Part shown: positions 1 through 7,021 of the stretch, piece by piece
How positions within the stretch are numbered: the first letter of the stretch is position 1
Layout of the letters: each line of letters starts with the position of its first letter
DNA from: Arenibacter echinorum
Lineage (GTDB): Bacteria > Bacteroidota > Bacteroidia > Flavobacteriales > Flavobacteriaceae
DNA: 64,000 nucleotides
Reading direction: 5' to 3'
Assembly: GCF_003259375.1 (NCBI RefSeq)
Contig: NZ_QLLN01000008.1
Location: 1-64,000 of the forward strand
Position numbers and translations under genes: made by a program
The notes under the pieces: generated by a model
Databases searched by the model: none
The model's input: only the letters and a program-made list of their open reading frames with translations
Told to the model about the DNA's origin: nothing

Positions 1-103
1 AAAATATTTTTTCTTTTTTGCCGGACGATATCGGATACAGAACCTTAATGAACGCAGTGCTCCGAACACCCTTTCCGCCGATTCCCGAATTGCTTCGTTA
101 GCG
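1..103 (-). other. Transcribed leader running off the left edge
   Basis: Downstream (on the minus strand) of the promoter at 109-138 lies a leader without an ATG. It begins GCACCCCGCTAACGAAGC and contains GCGTTCATT. Strong flavobacterial rRNA and tRNA promoters commonly have a GCACCCGC-type discriminator followed by an untranslated leader with a GTTCATT/GTTCTTT motif before 16S rRNA. I infer that an rRNA operon or other stable RNA starts beyond base 1, but no mature RNA sequence is visible here. Confidence 0.4.
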
Positions 104-108
104 GGGTG

Positions 109-138
109 CAAATCTACCACCCTTTTTTAAATCCACAA
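109..138 (-). promoter_or_regulatory. Strong flavobacterial sigma-A promoter
   Basis: On the minus strand there is TTG (138-136), 19 bases of spacer, then TAGATTTG (116-109). This matches the Bacteroidetes -33/-7 consensus TTG-N19-21-TAnnTTTG. A/T tracts upstream of the -33 box and a GC-rich initial transcript are typical of stable-RNA promoters in this group. It drives transcription out of the left end of the window. Confidence 0.6.
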
Positions 139-429
139 GGATTTTTCAAAACTTTTTTCGCCTTTTTTTTAGGCCCCCGCACAACCCGCTGTCAACAAGC
201 ACCTTGCGCACGGAAATTTACCCGAAAAAGGGAAAACAATTTAATACTTTTTCCCATAACCGCAAAACAATGCAACGTTAAAATTGAAGCCCCCCCGCGT
301 TAGTGGGCGCAGCGGCATCCCCGAAGCAAAGCAAGGGATACAGCACAGCACACGGCCCGACACAAGGAGGGAACGCCCAAAATAACCCTAAAACCTTGAG
401 TTTACTTTAAAAAAAAAGGATATCCAACC
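139..429. other. Intergenic region with GC-rich element (291-378)
   Basis: There is no credible gene in this stretch. Bases 291-378 are markedly richer in G+C than the flanks. Read on the minus strand they start GGGCGTTCCC and end CTAACGCGGGG, with short internal inverted motifs such as ATCCC/GGGGAT. From memory, sequences with this GGGCGTT...TAACGCGG frame recur between genes and beside stable-RNA genes in Flavobacteriaceae. I cannot confirm copy number from one window. Confidence 0.4.
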
Positions 430-1116
430 TTACTCCTTGGACTTGTTCTGATCTTTCCAAATATTGGTAAGGGTAGCGTAATCGTATTCCAAAACGGAAG
501 GCTGTCTTTCCAAACTGAAATCGGCAAAGGCCCTTTGAAGAATATCCTCTATAAGGTAATCCTCGTGCACCAGATCCGGATGGAATTCTTCCTTAATACT
601 TATGCTGAACATTTTGGCGGTAGTATTGTACCAAAAGGCACGCCAGCCACTTCGTAACTCTTTCACCAAATCGAAAGCCGTGATCCCGGTTTGCCTATAG
701 ATCAACTTTACCAAAATCTGACCTTCTGTACGTGTCAGTTTCTTTAGTTCCTCGGAGAATTCATCTTCAATGAATTTTTGAACCTTGCGTGTAAACCTCC
801 TTTTATGGGAATTCTTTTTTATGTGCTCCAAACTGTCATTCAGTTCCACCAACCTTTCGGCAGCCAATTTGGCATAAGGATAGACCTTCATGGTTTTCCT
901 CCTTAATATATAGTACCTTAACTTATCGTTATAGGAGGAGAACTTAAGTCTACCAAATACATAAACCTCATTTAAGGCAATGGAACTTTGAAGAACGGAG
1001 TCTCCCTCCATTATAATATACTGCTGGGCCAAGGAATCCAAAGTCTCTTCAGGAACCTGCGCCAGTCCTGTAAATCCCATTATCCAAAAAAATATTATCG
1101 AAATTTTTTTTTCCAT
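430..1116 (-). CDS. DUF4294 domain-containing secreted protein
   Basis: A 228-residue protein with a signal peptide at residues 1-19 (hydrophobic core, cut near GLAQ). The body matches the DUF4294 family of Bacteroidetes: a basic region around residues 55-75 (YYILRRKTMKVYPYAK), a helical middle, and the conserved block LVKLIYRQTGITAFDLVKEL near residue 140. The role is unknown; the protein should be periplasmic or outer-membrane associated. It is divergent from the M42 peptidase gene, an arrangement I recall as common in flavobacteria. Family assignment is good, function is not inferred. Confidence 0.85.
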   Translation of the reverse strand: MEKKISIIFFWIMGFTGLAQVPEETLDSLAQQYIIMEGDSVLQSSIALNEVYVFGRLKFSSYNDKLRYYILRRKTMKVYPYAKLAAERLVELNDSLEHIKKNSHKRRFTRKVQKFIEDEFSEELKKLTRTEGQILVKLIYRQTGITAFDLVKELRSGWRAFWYNTTAKMFSISIKEEFHPDLVHEDYLIEDILQRAFADFSLERQPSVLEYDYATLTNIWKDQNKSKE

Positions 1117-1167
1117 TGAATCTTAAAATACAAAAGCCTTGCCAAAATTAATGATAAAGAAAGGAGC

Positions 1168-1202
1168 TTGCTATTAATTAAAAGCGAATATTGTTAAGTT
1201 TG
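1168..1202 (+). promoter_or_regulatory. Promoter of the M42 peptidase gene
   Basis: TTG at 1168-1170 and TAAGTTTG at 1195-1202 fit the flavobacterial -33/-7 consensus, with a slightly long 24-base spacer. The start codon follows at 1221, giving a short leader. Confidence 0.5.
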
Positions 1203-1220
1203 CATTCAAAATATACGTAA

Positions 1221-2309
1221 ATGAGCGCTAAAAAGATTCTTACCAAAAAATCCATAGATTTTTTAGAAAAATATTTAAATAATCCTTCTCCCACCGGATA
1301 TGAATGGGAAGGGCAGAAATTATGGATGGATTATATAAAACCCTATGTAGATAATTTTATTACCGACACCTACGGTACCGCAGTAGGAGTTATAAATCCT
1401 GACGCAAAATACAAAGTGGTCATTGAAGGGCATTCCGATGAAATTTCCTGGTATGTAAATTACATTACCGATAACGGTTTGATCTATGTGATCCGCAACG
1501 GAGGAAGCGATCACCAGATTGCCCCCTCCAAATGGGTGGATATCCACACTAAAAATGGAATCGTAAAAGGAATATTTGGATGGCCGGCCATTCATACTAG
1601 GGACAGCTCTAAAGAAGAATCCCCTAAATTGGACAACATTTTTATAGACATAGGCGCAAAGGACAAGGCAGAAGTGGAAAAAATTGGGGTACATGTAGGT
1701 TGTGTCATCACCTATCCGGATACCTTCCAAATTCTAAATAAGGATAAATTTGTTTGTCGCGCTATTGACAACCGTGTGGGTGGTTTTATGATTGCAGAGG
1801 TGGCCAGACTGCTAAAGGAAAATAAAAAGACACTTCCGTTTGGACTTTATATTACCAATTCCGTTCAGGAAGAAATTGGCCTTAAGGGAGCTGAAATGAT
1901 CACCCATAGAATAAAGCCGAATGTTGCCATTATCACCGATGTCTGTCATGACACCACAACTCCTATGATCGAGAAAAAGAAACAAGGTCATACCGAAATT
2001 GGCGCAGGTCCTGTAATTTCCTACGCTCCTGCAGTACAAAACAAACTTAGGGAACGAATCATTGAAACTGCTGAAGCCAGTAAGATTCCTTTTCAACGTA
2101 TGGCCGCTTCAAGGTATACCGGCACGGATACCGATGCCTTTGCCTACAGCAATGGTGGTGTAGCCTCGGCTTTGATATCATTGCCACTTAGGTATATGCA
2201 CACCACAGTGGAAACCGTTCATAGGGACGATGTTGAAAACGTAATTAGACTTATTTACGAAACACTCCTAAACATTAAAGAAGGCGAAACTTTTAGTTAT
2301 TTTGAATAG
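1221..2309 (+). CDS. M42 family metallopeptidase (aminopeptidase)
   Basis: This 362-residue protein is a dinuclear-zinc aminopeptidase of the M42 (glutamyl/deblocking aminopeptidase, tetrahedral TET-type) family, acting on cytoplasmic peptides. Expected ligands are visible: His71 and Asp73 (EGHSDE), the bridging Asp183 (AIDNRVGG), the catalytic Glu217-Glu218 pair (VQEEIGLKG), Asp240 (ITDVCH) and His327 (RYMHTTVE). Length is normal for the family. The gene is single, has its own promoter and is followed by a clear terminator hairpin. Substrate preference cannot be read from the sequence. Confidence 0.95.
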   Translation: MSAKKILTKKSIDFLEKYLNNPSPTGYEWEGQKLWMDYIKPYVDNFITDTYGTAVGVINPDAKYKVVIEGHSDEISWYVNYITDNGLIYVIRNGGSDHQIAPSKWVDIHTKNGIVKGIFGWPAIHTRDSSKEESPKLDNIFIDIGAKDKAEVEKIGVHVGCVITYPDTFQILNKDKFVCRAIDNRVGGFMIAEVARLLKENKKTLPFGLYITNSVQEEIGLKGAEMITHRIKPNVAIITDVCHDTTTPMIEKKKQGHTEIGAGPVISYAPAVQNKLRERIIETAEASKIPFQRMAASRYTGTDTDAFAYSNGGVASALISLPLRYMHTTVETVHRDDVENVIRLIYETLLNIKEGETFSYFE

Positions 2310-2318
2310 CACTTATAT

Positions 2319-2347
2319 TATCCTCCCTTTGGGGAGGATTTTTTTGT
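2319..2347 (+). terminator. Rho-independent terminator after M42 peptidase
   Basis: The stem ATCCTCCC / GGGGAGGAT with a short TTT loop is followed by a run of T residues. It sits 10 bases after the stop codon. Confidence 0.85.
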
Positions 2348-2385
2348 TTTAAGTATTTTGCCCAATAATTAAATTACAATAAGAT

Positions 2386-2934
2386 ATGGATGAATTAATA
2401 GACGTATTGGATGCCGATGGTAATTACACGGGAAAGTCCATTATGAAGTCGGAGGCACATAGAAAGGGGGTTTTTCACCCTAGCATCCATGTCTGGTTCT
2501 ATACCAAAAACGGAGAAATAGTTATACAGCAGCGCGCCAAAAACAAGGATACCCATCCAGGACTTTGGGATGTATCCGTAGCCGGACATATTGGTGCCGG
2601 TGAGGATGTAACGGATTCTGCCATTAGGGAGGTGCAAGAAGAGATCGGACTTGATGTTGCGGAAACTGAATTACATAAAATAGGGGTATTCAAATACATC
2701 CACCAACATCACAAAGATCTATTGGACTGTGAATTCCACCATACTTTTATTTGCGAATTAAAAGCTCCTCTTTCAGAACTTGAAATGCAAGAAAGCGAAG
2801 TGGCCGATCTTTCCCTGATTACAATGCCCAAATTCCAAAGGGAACTGGAAAGCGAATTACATTCCAAGAAATACGTGCCTTATGATTTGGATTATTATGA
2901 AGCCATATTTCAGGCCATTAAGAAAAAGCTATAA
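2386..2934 (+). CDS. Nudix hydrolase (IDI/YfcD-like)
   Basis: A 182-residue Nudix protein with a perfect Nudix box at residues 67-89 (G-x5-E-x7-REVQEEIGL). The N-terminus MDELIDVLDADGNYTG and the HPSIHVWFYT strand resemble the isopentenyl-diphosphate-isomerase-like / YfcD branch, which hydrolyses uncharacterised nucleotide-type diphosphates. The true isomerase active-site Cys is not evident, so I call it a hydrolase. Its stop codon overlaps the convergent hisS stop by 6 bases, leaving no room for a separate terminator. Confidence 0.9.
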   Translation: MDELIDVLDADGNYTGKSIMKSEAHRKGVFHPSIHVWFYTKNGEIVIQQRAKNKDTHPGLWDVSVAGHIGAGEDVTDSAIREVQEEIGLDVAETELHKIGVFKYIHQHHKDLLDCEFHHTFICELKAPLSELEMQESEVADLSLITMPKFQRELESELHSKKYVPYDLDYYEAIFQAIKKKL

Positions 2935-4305
2935 ATTCTTCAAAAACTCCTCAGGTTTATCCAAACTATAGGTTTCCTGCCCTCCTTTGACCATATCCTT
3001 TACCACAAATGAATTGCCGGCCAATTCCTGCTCCCCGATCAACACCACATAAGGAACATTTCTATTATTGGCATATTTCATTTGTTTCTGCATCTTGGCA
3101 CTGGACGGATAAAGATCACATTTTACACCTGCCCTCCTTAATTGATTAACAAGTTTCAAAGAAGTCAATGCCTCCTTATCCCCGAAATTTACACAGAGTA
3201 CTTGTAAGGATTGGTCAATAGCTTCAGGGAACAGCCCCAGCTCCTCCAGCACTAAATAAATACGGTCCAGACCAAAAGAGATTCCTACTCCGCTTACGTC
3301 CTTAAGACCAAAAATGCCAGTAAGGTCATCGTAGCGACCGCCTCCGCCGATAGACCCCATGCTTACCCCTTCCGGAGCAGCTACCTCAAATATGGCCCCG
3401 GTATAGTAATTAAGTCCCCTGGCCAAAGTAACATCTATCTTCAGATTTGCGGTTTGCAATCCCAGTTGCTCCAAGGTTTCAATTATAAACTTTAGTTCCC
3501 CTACCCCTTTGCTTCCTTCCTCGGAATCCTTCAGCAAGTTGGCCAAAACCGAAAGCTGTTCCAGATTAGTGCCCTTGAGTGCGAACAGGGGGGCCGCTTT
3601 ATTAATGGCTGCCTCTGAGATATTCTTTTCCCTCATTTCTTTAGAAACTCCATCAATCCCTATTTTGTCCAGCTTATCCAGGGCCACGGTGAAGTCGATT
3701 AATTTATCCCGCTCCCCGATTACCTCGGCAATCCCGGCCAATATCTTTCTGTTGTTTAGCTTAATGGTTACTCCTTCCAACTTTAAATCCGTAAAAACAG
3801 CATCGTACAACTGTACCAATTCCACTTCCTGTAAGAGGGAACCTGAACCTACCACATCGGCATCACACTGAAAAAATTCACGAAAACGTCCTTTTTGAGG
3901 TCTATCTGCACGCCATACTGGTTGGATCTGATACCTTTTAAAAGGAAAGTCGATTTCATTTTGGTGCATTACCACGTAACGGGCAAAGGGCACGGTAAGG
4001 TCATAGCGCAAGGCTTTTTCTGAAATCTTTGAAGTCAAGGCACTTGAATCCTTAGTAGAATACAACCCATCATTCACCTTATTCAAAAAATCCCCCGAAT
4101 TAAGGATTTTAAAGATCAGTCGATCCCCTTCGTCTCCATATTTCCCCATTAAGGTTTCCGAATTTTCAAAGGACGGTGTTTCAATAGGTTGAAAACCGTA
4201 GGTCTGAAAATGTTTTTTTACCACAGCAAAAATATAGTTGCGCTTATTGACTTCGGAAGGGGAAAAATCTCTGGTTCCTTTAGGTATGGATGGTTTTTGT
4301 GCCAT
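2929..4305 (-). CDS. hisS: Histidine--tRNA ligase
   Basis: A 458-residue class II synthetase that charges tRNA-His. Seen: the N-terminal GTRDF start of motif 1, the LRYDLTVPFARY block (residues 99-110), motif 2 as GRFREFFQCD (139-148) and the HisA signature RGLNYYTG near residue 300. The C-terminal anticodon-binding domain covers roughly 365-458. The motif 2 wording (PQKGRFREFFQCDAD) is of the type shared with eukaryotic enzymes, as is usual in Bacteroidetes. It lies 64 bases downstream of the DUF6495 gene on the same strand and is probably cotranscribed. Confidence 0.97.
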   Translation of the reverse strand: MAQKPSIPKGTRDFSPSEVNKRNYIFAVVKKHFQTYGFQPIETPSFENSETLMGKYGDEGDRLIFKILNSGDFLNKVNDGLYSTKDSSALTSKISEKALRYDLTVPFARYVVMHQNEIDFPFKRYQIQPVWRADRPQKGRFREFFQCDADVVGSGSLLQEVELVQLYDAVFTDLKLEGVTIKLNNRKILAGIAEVIGERDKLIDFTVALDKLDKIGIDGVSKEMREKNISEAAINKAAPLFALKGTNLEQLSVLANLLKDSEEGSKGVGELKFIIETLEQLGLQTANLKIDVTLARGLNYYTGAIFEVAAPEGVSMGSIGGGGRYDDLTGIFGLKDVSGVGISFGLDRIYLVLEELGLFPEAIDQSLQVLCVNFGDKEALTSLKLVNQLRRAGVKCDLYPSSAKMQKQMKYANNRNVPYVVLIGEQELAGNSFVVKDMVKGGQETYSLDKPEEFLKNL

Positions 4306-4369
4306 TGTATTTTAATCTATTGTAAATATAAGGGATTAAAGAAGTTTTCTTGGATAGGAAAAATCAAAA

Positions 4370-4840
4370 TTAACCAATTAAATCATCGAACCATTGGTAA
4401 AGTTCACCTTTGGTAATTACGGCTCCTTGTTTTATTAAATTAAACTTATCCAGGTTTTTATCTGCTGAATACGCCTTGGAGGCTGTTAGATATTCTACAA
4501 AATCTGATTGATAGTTTTTTCTGAACCAAGAAAAGCCTTCTTTGGTACTAAGATCAATATCCGGATTCATGACTTTTACAGAAATGAGCTTCATCTCTTT
4601 TTCCTCCAGATGAAAAAAATGCATTTGCTGTGCGGATATATTTTCCAGAAACTGTACTTTGGACAATACACCCTCCCAAATTAAATCACTAAAAATATCC
4701 AGTTCCTCCTCCGCTACCTCCGGTTTTTCTTTCTTCAACTTTTCCCATTCGTCCCCTGTTATGGACTGTGTAGCCAAAAAGTTGATAAACTCTTGGTGCA
4801 ACTCCTCTAGTTGTTGTCTTGTTAATCTTAAGTATTTCAT
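4370..4840 (-). CDS. DUF6495 family protein
   Basis: A conserved Bacteroidetes protein of about 156 residues with no known function. I start it at MKYLRLTRQQ rather than at the ATG 11 codons earlier, because the family begins with this block. The sequence is rich in Glu/Lys with a WEGVLSKVQFLE segment in the middle and WFDDLIG at the C-terminus. There are no membrane segments, so it should be cytosolic. It directly precedes hisS. Confidence 0.8.
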   Translation of the reverse strand: MKYLRLTRQQLEELHQEFINFLATQSITGDEWEKLKKEKPEVAEEELDIFSDLIWEGVLSKVQFLENISAQQMHFFHLEEKEMKLISVKVMNPDIDLSTKEGFSWFRKNYQSDFVEYLTASKAYSADKNLDKFNLIKQGAVITKGELYQWFDDLIG

Positions 4841-4930
4841 TTCGCCGCTAAATTTCGAAAACGCCCTGCCCATGAAACCAGGACGGACATATGGAACAAT
4901 TTTTTGCTGTAAATTTTAAGGTAATTAACA

Positions 4931-4960
4931 TAAAAAAGGCCACATAAATGCGGCCTTTCA
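4931..4960 (-). terminator. Terminator of the S6-S18-L9 operon
   Basis: Read on the minus strand, GAAAGGCCGC loops to GTGGCCTTTTTTA: an AAAGGCC/GGCCTTT stem followed by T residues, about 20 bases beyond the rplI stop. Confidence 0.85.
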
Positions 4961-4980
4961 TATTACTTATCCGGATAGTA

Positions 4981-5436
4981 TTATCCTTTTGCCTCTGCAA
5001 TTACTTCAAATGGGAAATCGATTACCACATCTCTGTGCAATCTTATTTGAGCATTGTAAGGACCTGTCCTTTTTACCGCTCCACCCTGAATTGCAATATA
5101 TCTCCTATCAAGAGAATGTCCAGCTTTTTCCAAAGCATCGGCCAAATCCATATTGGTAATAGATCCAAACAATTTATCTCCTGCACCAGCTTTAGCCGTA
5201 ATTTTAATTTCCAATTGTTTAATGGCTTCTGCCGTCTTATTGGCAGCATCAACAATTTTCTTCTCTTTATGAGCTCTTTGCTTTAGGTTTTCTGCCAGTA
5301 CTTTTTTGGCAGATGGTGTAGCTAAAGAGGCCAATCCTCTTGGGATAAGGTAATTTCTACCAAAACCATTCTTTACGTTCACCAAATCATCTTTAAAACC
5401 TAAGTTTTGTACGTCTTCCTTTAATATAAGTTCCAT
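4981..5436 (-). CDS. rplI: 50S ribosomal protein L9
   Basis: A 151-residue L9 of normal length. The N-terminal RNA-binding domain begins MELILKEDVQNLG and has the typical VKNGFGRNYLIPRG block; a long central helix (residues about 42-75) leads to the C-terminal domain that also contacts 23S rRNA. Last gene of a minus-strand operon rpsF-rpsR-rplI, 13 bases after rpsR. The ssb or priB gene found inside this operon in other phyla is absent here. Confidence 0.98.
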   Translation of the reverse strand: MELILKEDVQNLGFKDDLVNVKNGFGRNYLIPRGLASLATPSAKKVLAENLKQRAHKEKKIVDAANKTAEAIKQLEIKITAKAGAGDKLFGSITNMDLADALEKAGHSLDRRYIAIQGGAVKRTGPYNAQIRLHRDVVIDFPFEVIAEAKG

Positions 5437-5449
5437 CGTCCGTTTCTTT

Positions 5450-5746
5450 TTATTTTAATAAATCGCCAACATATGGCATTAAAGCTAAATGGCGTGCTCT
5501 TTTTACAGCAACGGCCACTTTACGCTGATATTTCAAGGAAGTTCCAGTAAGTCTTCTTGGAAGCAATTTACCTTGCTCATTTACTAACTTTATTAAGAAA
5601 TCAGGATCCTTGTAATCTACATATTTAATACCTGATTTTTTGAAACGACAATATTTCTTTTGAGTATTGGTCTCTATATTAAGAGGAGTAAGATATCTGA
5701 TCTCTCCGTCTTTTTTACCTTTTGCTTGTTGTTCTATTGATGCCAT
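5450..5746 (-). CDS. rpsR: 30S ribosomal protein S18
   Basis: A 98-residue S18. It carries the conserved [15 protein letters not shown] segment and the [20 protein letters not shown] core, then the [10 protein letters not shown] helix. The N-terminal extension ([21 protein letters not shown]) is typical of Bacteroidetes S18. S18 pairs with S6 on the 30S platform, and the gene lies 5 bases after rpsF. Confidence 0.98.
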   Translation of the reverse strand: MASIEQQAKGKKDGEIRYLTPLNIETNTQKKYCRFKKSGIKYVDYKDPDFLIKLVNEQGKLLPRRLTGTSLKYQRKVAVAVKRARHLALMPYVGDLLK

Positions 5747-5751
5747 AATCC

Positions 5752-6090
5752 TTACGCTTTAGCTTTTAACTTTGTTCTTCTTCTTTCTGCCCATGATACG
5801 GCATGCTTGTCTAATTTTACGGTCAAGAAACGCATAATACGTTCGTCCCTTCTGAATTCCAATTCGTAAGGGGCAACAACGTCGCCTTCAGCTGTAAACT
5901 CGAACAAATGGTAAAAACCACTTTTCTTGTGTTGGATAGGATAGGCCAATTTCTTTAGGCCCCAGTTTTCTTTGGCTACCATTTTGGCACCTCTGTTAAT
6001 TAAGAAATCCTCAAATTTCTTAACTGTTTCCTCTATCTGAACATCAGATAGAACGGGATTTAAAATGAAAACAGTTTCGTAATTGTTCAT
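5752..6090 (-). CDS. rpsF: 30S ribosomal protein S6
   Basis: A 112-residue S6 with the usual start [16 protein letters not shown], the [20 protein letters not shown] strand pair and the [12 protein letters not shown] block. First gene of the rpsF-rpsR-rplI operon, with a clear promoter directly upstream. Confidence 0.98.
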   Translation of the reverse strand: MNNYETVFILNPVLSDVQIEETVKKFEDFLINRGAKMVAKENWGLKKLAYPIQHKKSGFYHLFEFTAEGDVVAPYELEFRRDERIMRFLTVKLDKHAVSWAERRRTKLKAKA

Positions 6091-6113
6091 ATGTTTAAAA
6101 TTTTTTAAGTGTG

Positions 6114-6144
6114 CAAAAGTAATTATTTTTTATTCATATCACAA
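6114..6144 (-). promoter_or_regulatory. Promoter of the rpsF operon
   Basis: Minus-strand TTG (6144-6142), a 20-base spacer and TACTTTTG (6121-6114) match the flavobacterial consensus exactly, about 24 bases before the rpsF start codon. Confidence 0.65.
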
Positions 6145-6262
6145 GAAATTGGAAAAATCTTCGTTATACCTAGAGAAAACATAATATTGAACTTAACCAA
6201 AAACAATTAAACTATGGTCATTGCCATTTACACAACAATTACTGCAATGTTTACAACTTTTG

Positions 6263-6293
6263 TTGTACATCAGCGTGATTTTTAAGTACTTTG
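6263..6293 (+). promoter_or_regulatory. Promoter of the LytTR regulator gene
   Basis: TTG at 6263-6265, then 21 bases, then TACTTTG at 6287-6293: a near-consensus flavobacterial promoter about 30 bases before the start codon. Confidence 0.5.
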
Positions 6294-6324
6294 TCGATGA
6301 TTTAACCCCACAAATCAACCATTT

Positions 6325-7017
6325 ATGAAATTAAGAAGCATTATCGTGGACGACTCGTCCATGCAGCGGATGGCAGTTGCCAAACTGGTGAATAACCATC
6401 CGAATCTGGCTTTGGTAGCTGAGTACAGTAATGCCATTGAAGCCAAGAACGGCATCAAGAACAATGAAATCGATTTAATTTTCCTAGATGTAGAGATGCC
6501 AATTATCACTGGATTCGACCTATTAGAGTCCCTAGATAACAGTCCTCAGGTAATTTTGATCACCGGTAAACCGGATTATGCCCTTAAGGCATTTGACTAC
6601 GATGTAACAGATTACCTTCACAAACCCATTACCCTATCACGTTTTGACGCTTCCGTTAAGCGGGCGGTAGCTAAATACGAACAAATCAATAAGGTAACGG
6701 AAGACGAAGAACATATCTTTGTTAAGAGTAACTTGAAGAAAAGAAAGGTTATTTTAAACGAGATAAAATGGATAGAAGCTTTGGGCGACTACATAAAACT
6801 AGTTACAGATGAGGCCAATATCGTAATTTTATCAACAATGAAATCTTTTGAAAAACAGTTGCCAGAAGATAAGTTTTTGAGAATTCACAAATCCTATATT
6901 GTTAACCTGGAGAAAGTGGAGAAGTTTAACAGTAAAAATGTAGAAGTTAGCGGAAAACAAATACCTCTAAGTAGAAATAAGAAAACTGAATTGGCAGAGG
7001 CACTAAATAATTTTTAG
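6325..7017 (+). CDS. LytTR-family response regulator (orphan)
   Basis: A 230-residue response regulator. The receiver domain spans residues 1-120, with the acidic pair Asp9-Asp10, phospho-acceptor Asp55 (LIFLDVEMP) and the conserved Lys in YLHKPIT. The LytTR DNA-binding domain spans about 130-230 (WIEALGDYIKLVTD, RIHKSYIVNLEKVEKF, IPLSRNKKTEL). No kinase gene is adjacent: upstream is the ribosomal operon on the other strand, downstream is convergent priA. Its cognate kinase must be elsewhere. Transcription probably ends at the hairpin inside priA (7069-7112). Confidence 0.93.
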   Translation: MKLRSIIVDDSSMQRMAVAKLVNNHPNLALVAEYSNAIEAKNGIKNNEIDLIFLDVEMPIITGFDLLESLDNSPQVILITGKPDYALKAFDYDVTDYLHKPITLSRFDASVKRAVAKYEQINKVTEDEEHIFVKSNLKKRKVILNEIKWIEALGDYIKLVTDEANIVILSTMKSFEKQLPEDKFLRIHKSYIVNLEKVEKFNSKNVEVSGKQIPLSRNKKTELAEALNNF

Positions 7018-7021
7018 ATAG

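Noticed and set aside
106..303. 65-codon plus-strand ORF near the left edge
   Set aside because: It runs opposite to and across the promoter region, has low-complexity Phe/Arg/Pro content and resembles no protein.
4948..5286. 112-codon plus-strand ORF over rplI
   Set aside because: It is a shadow of the ribosomal protein L9 gene and shows no independent protein features.
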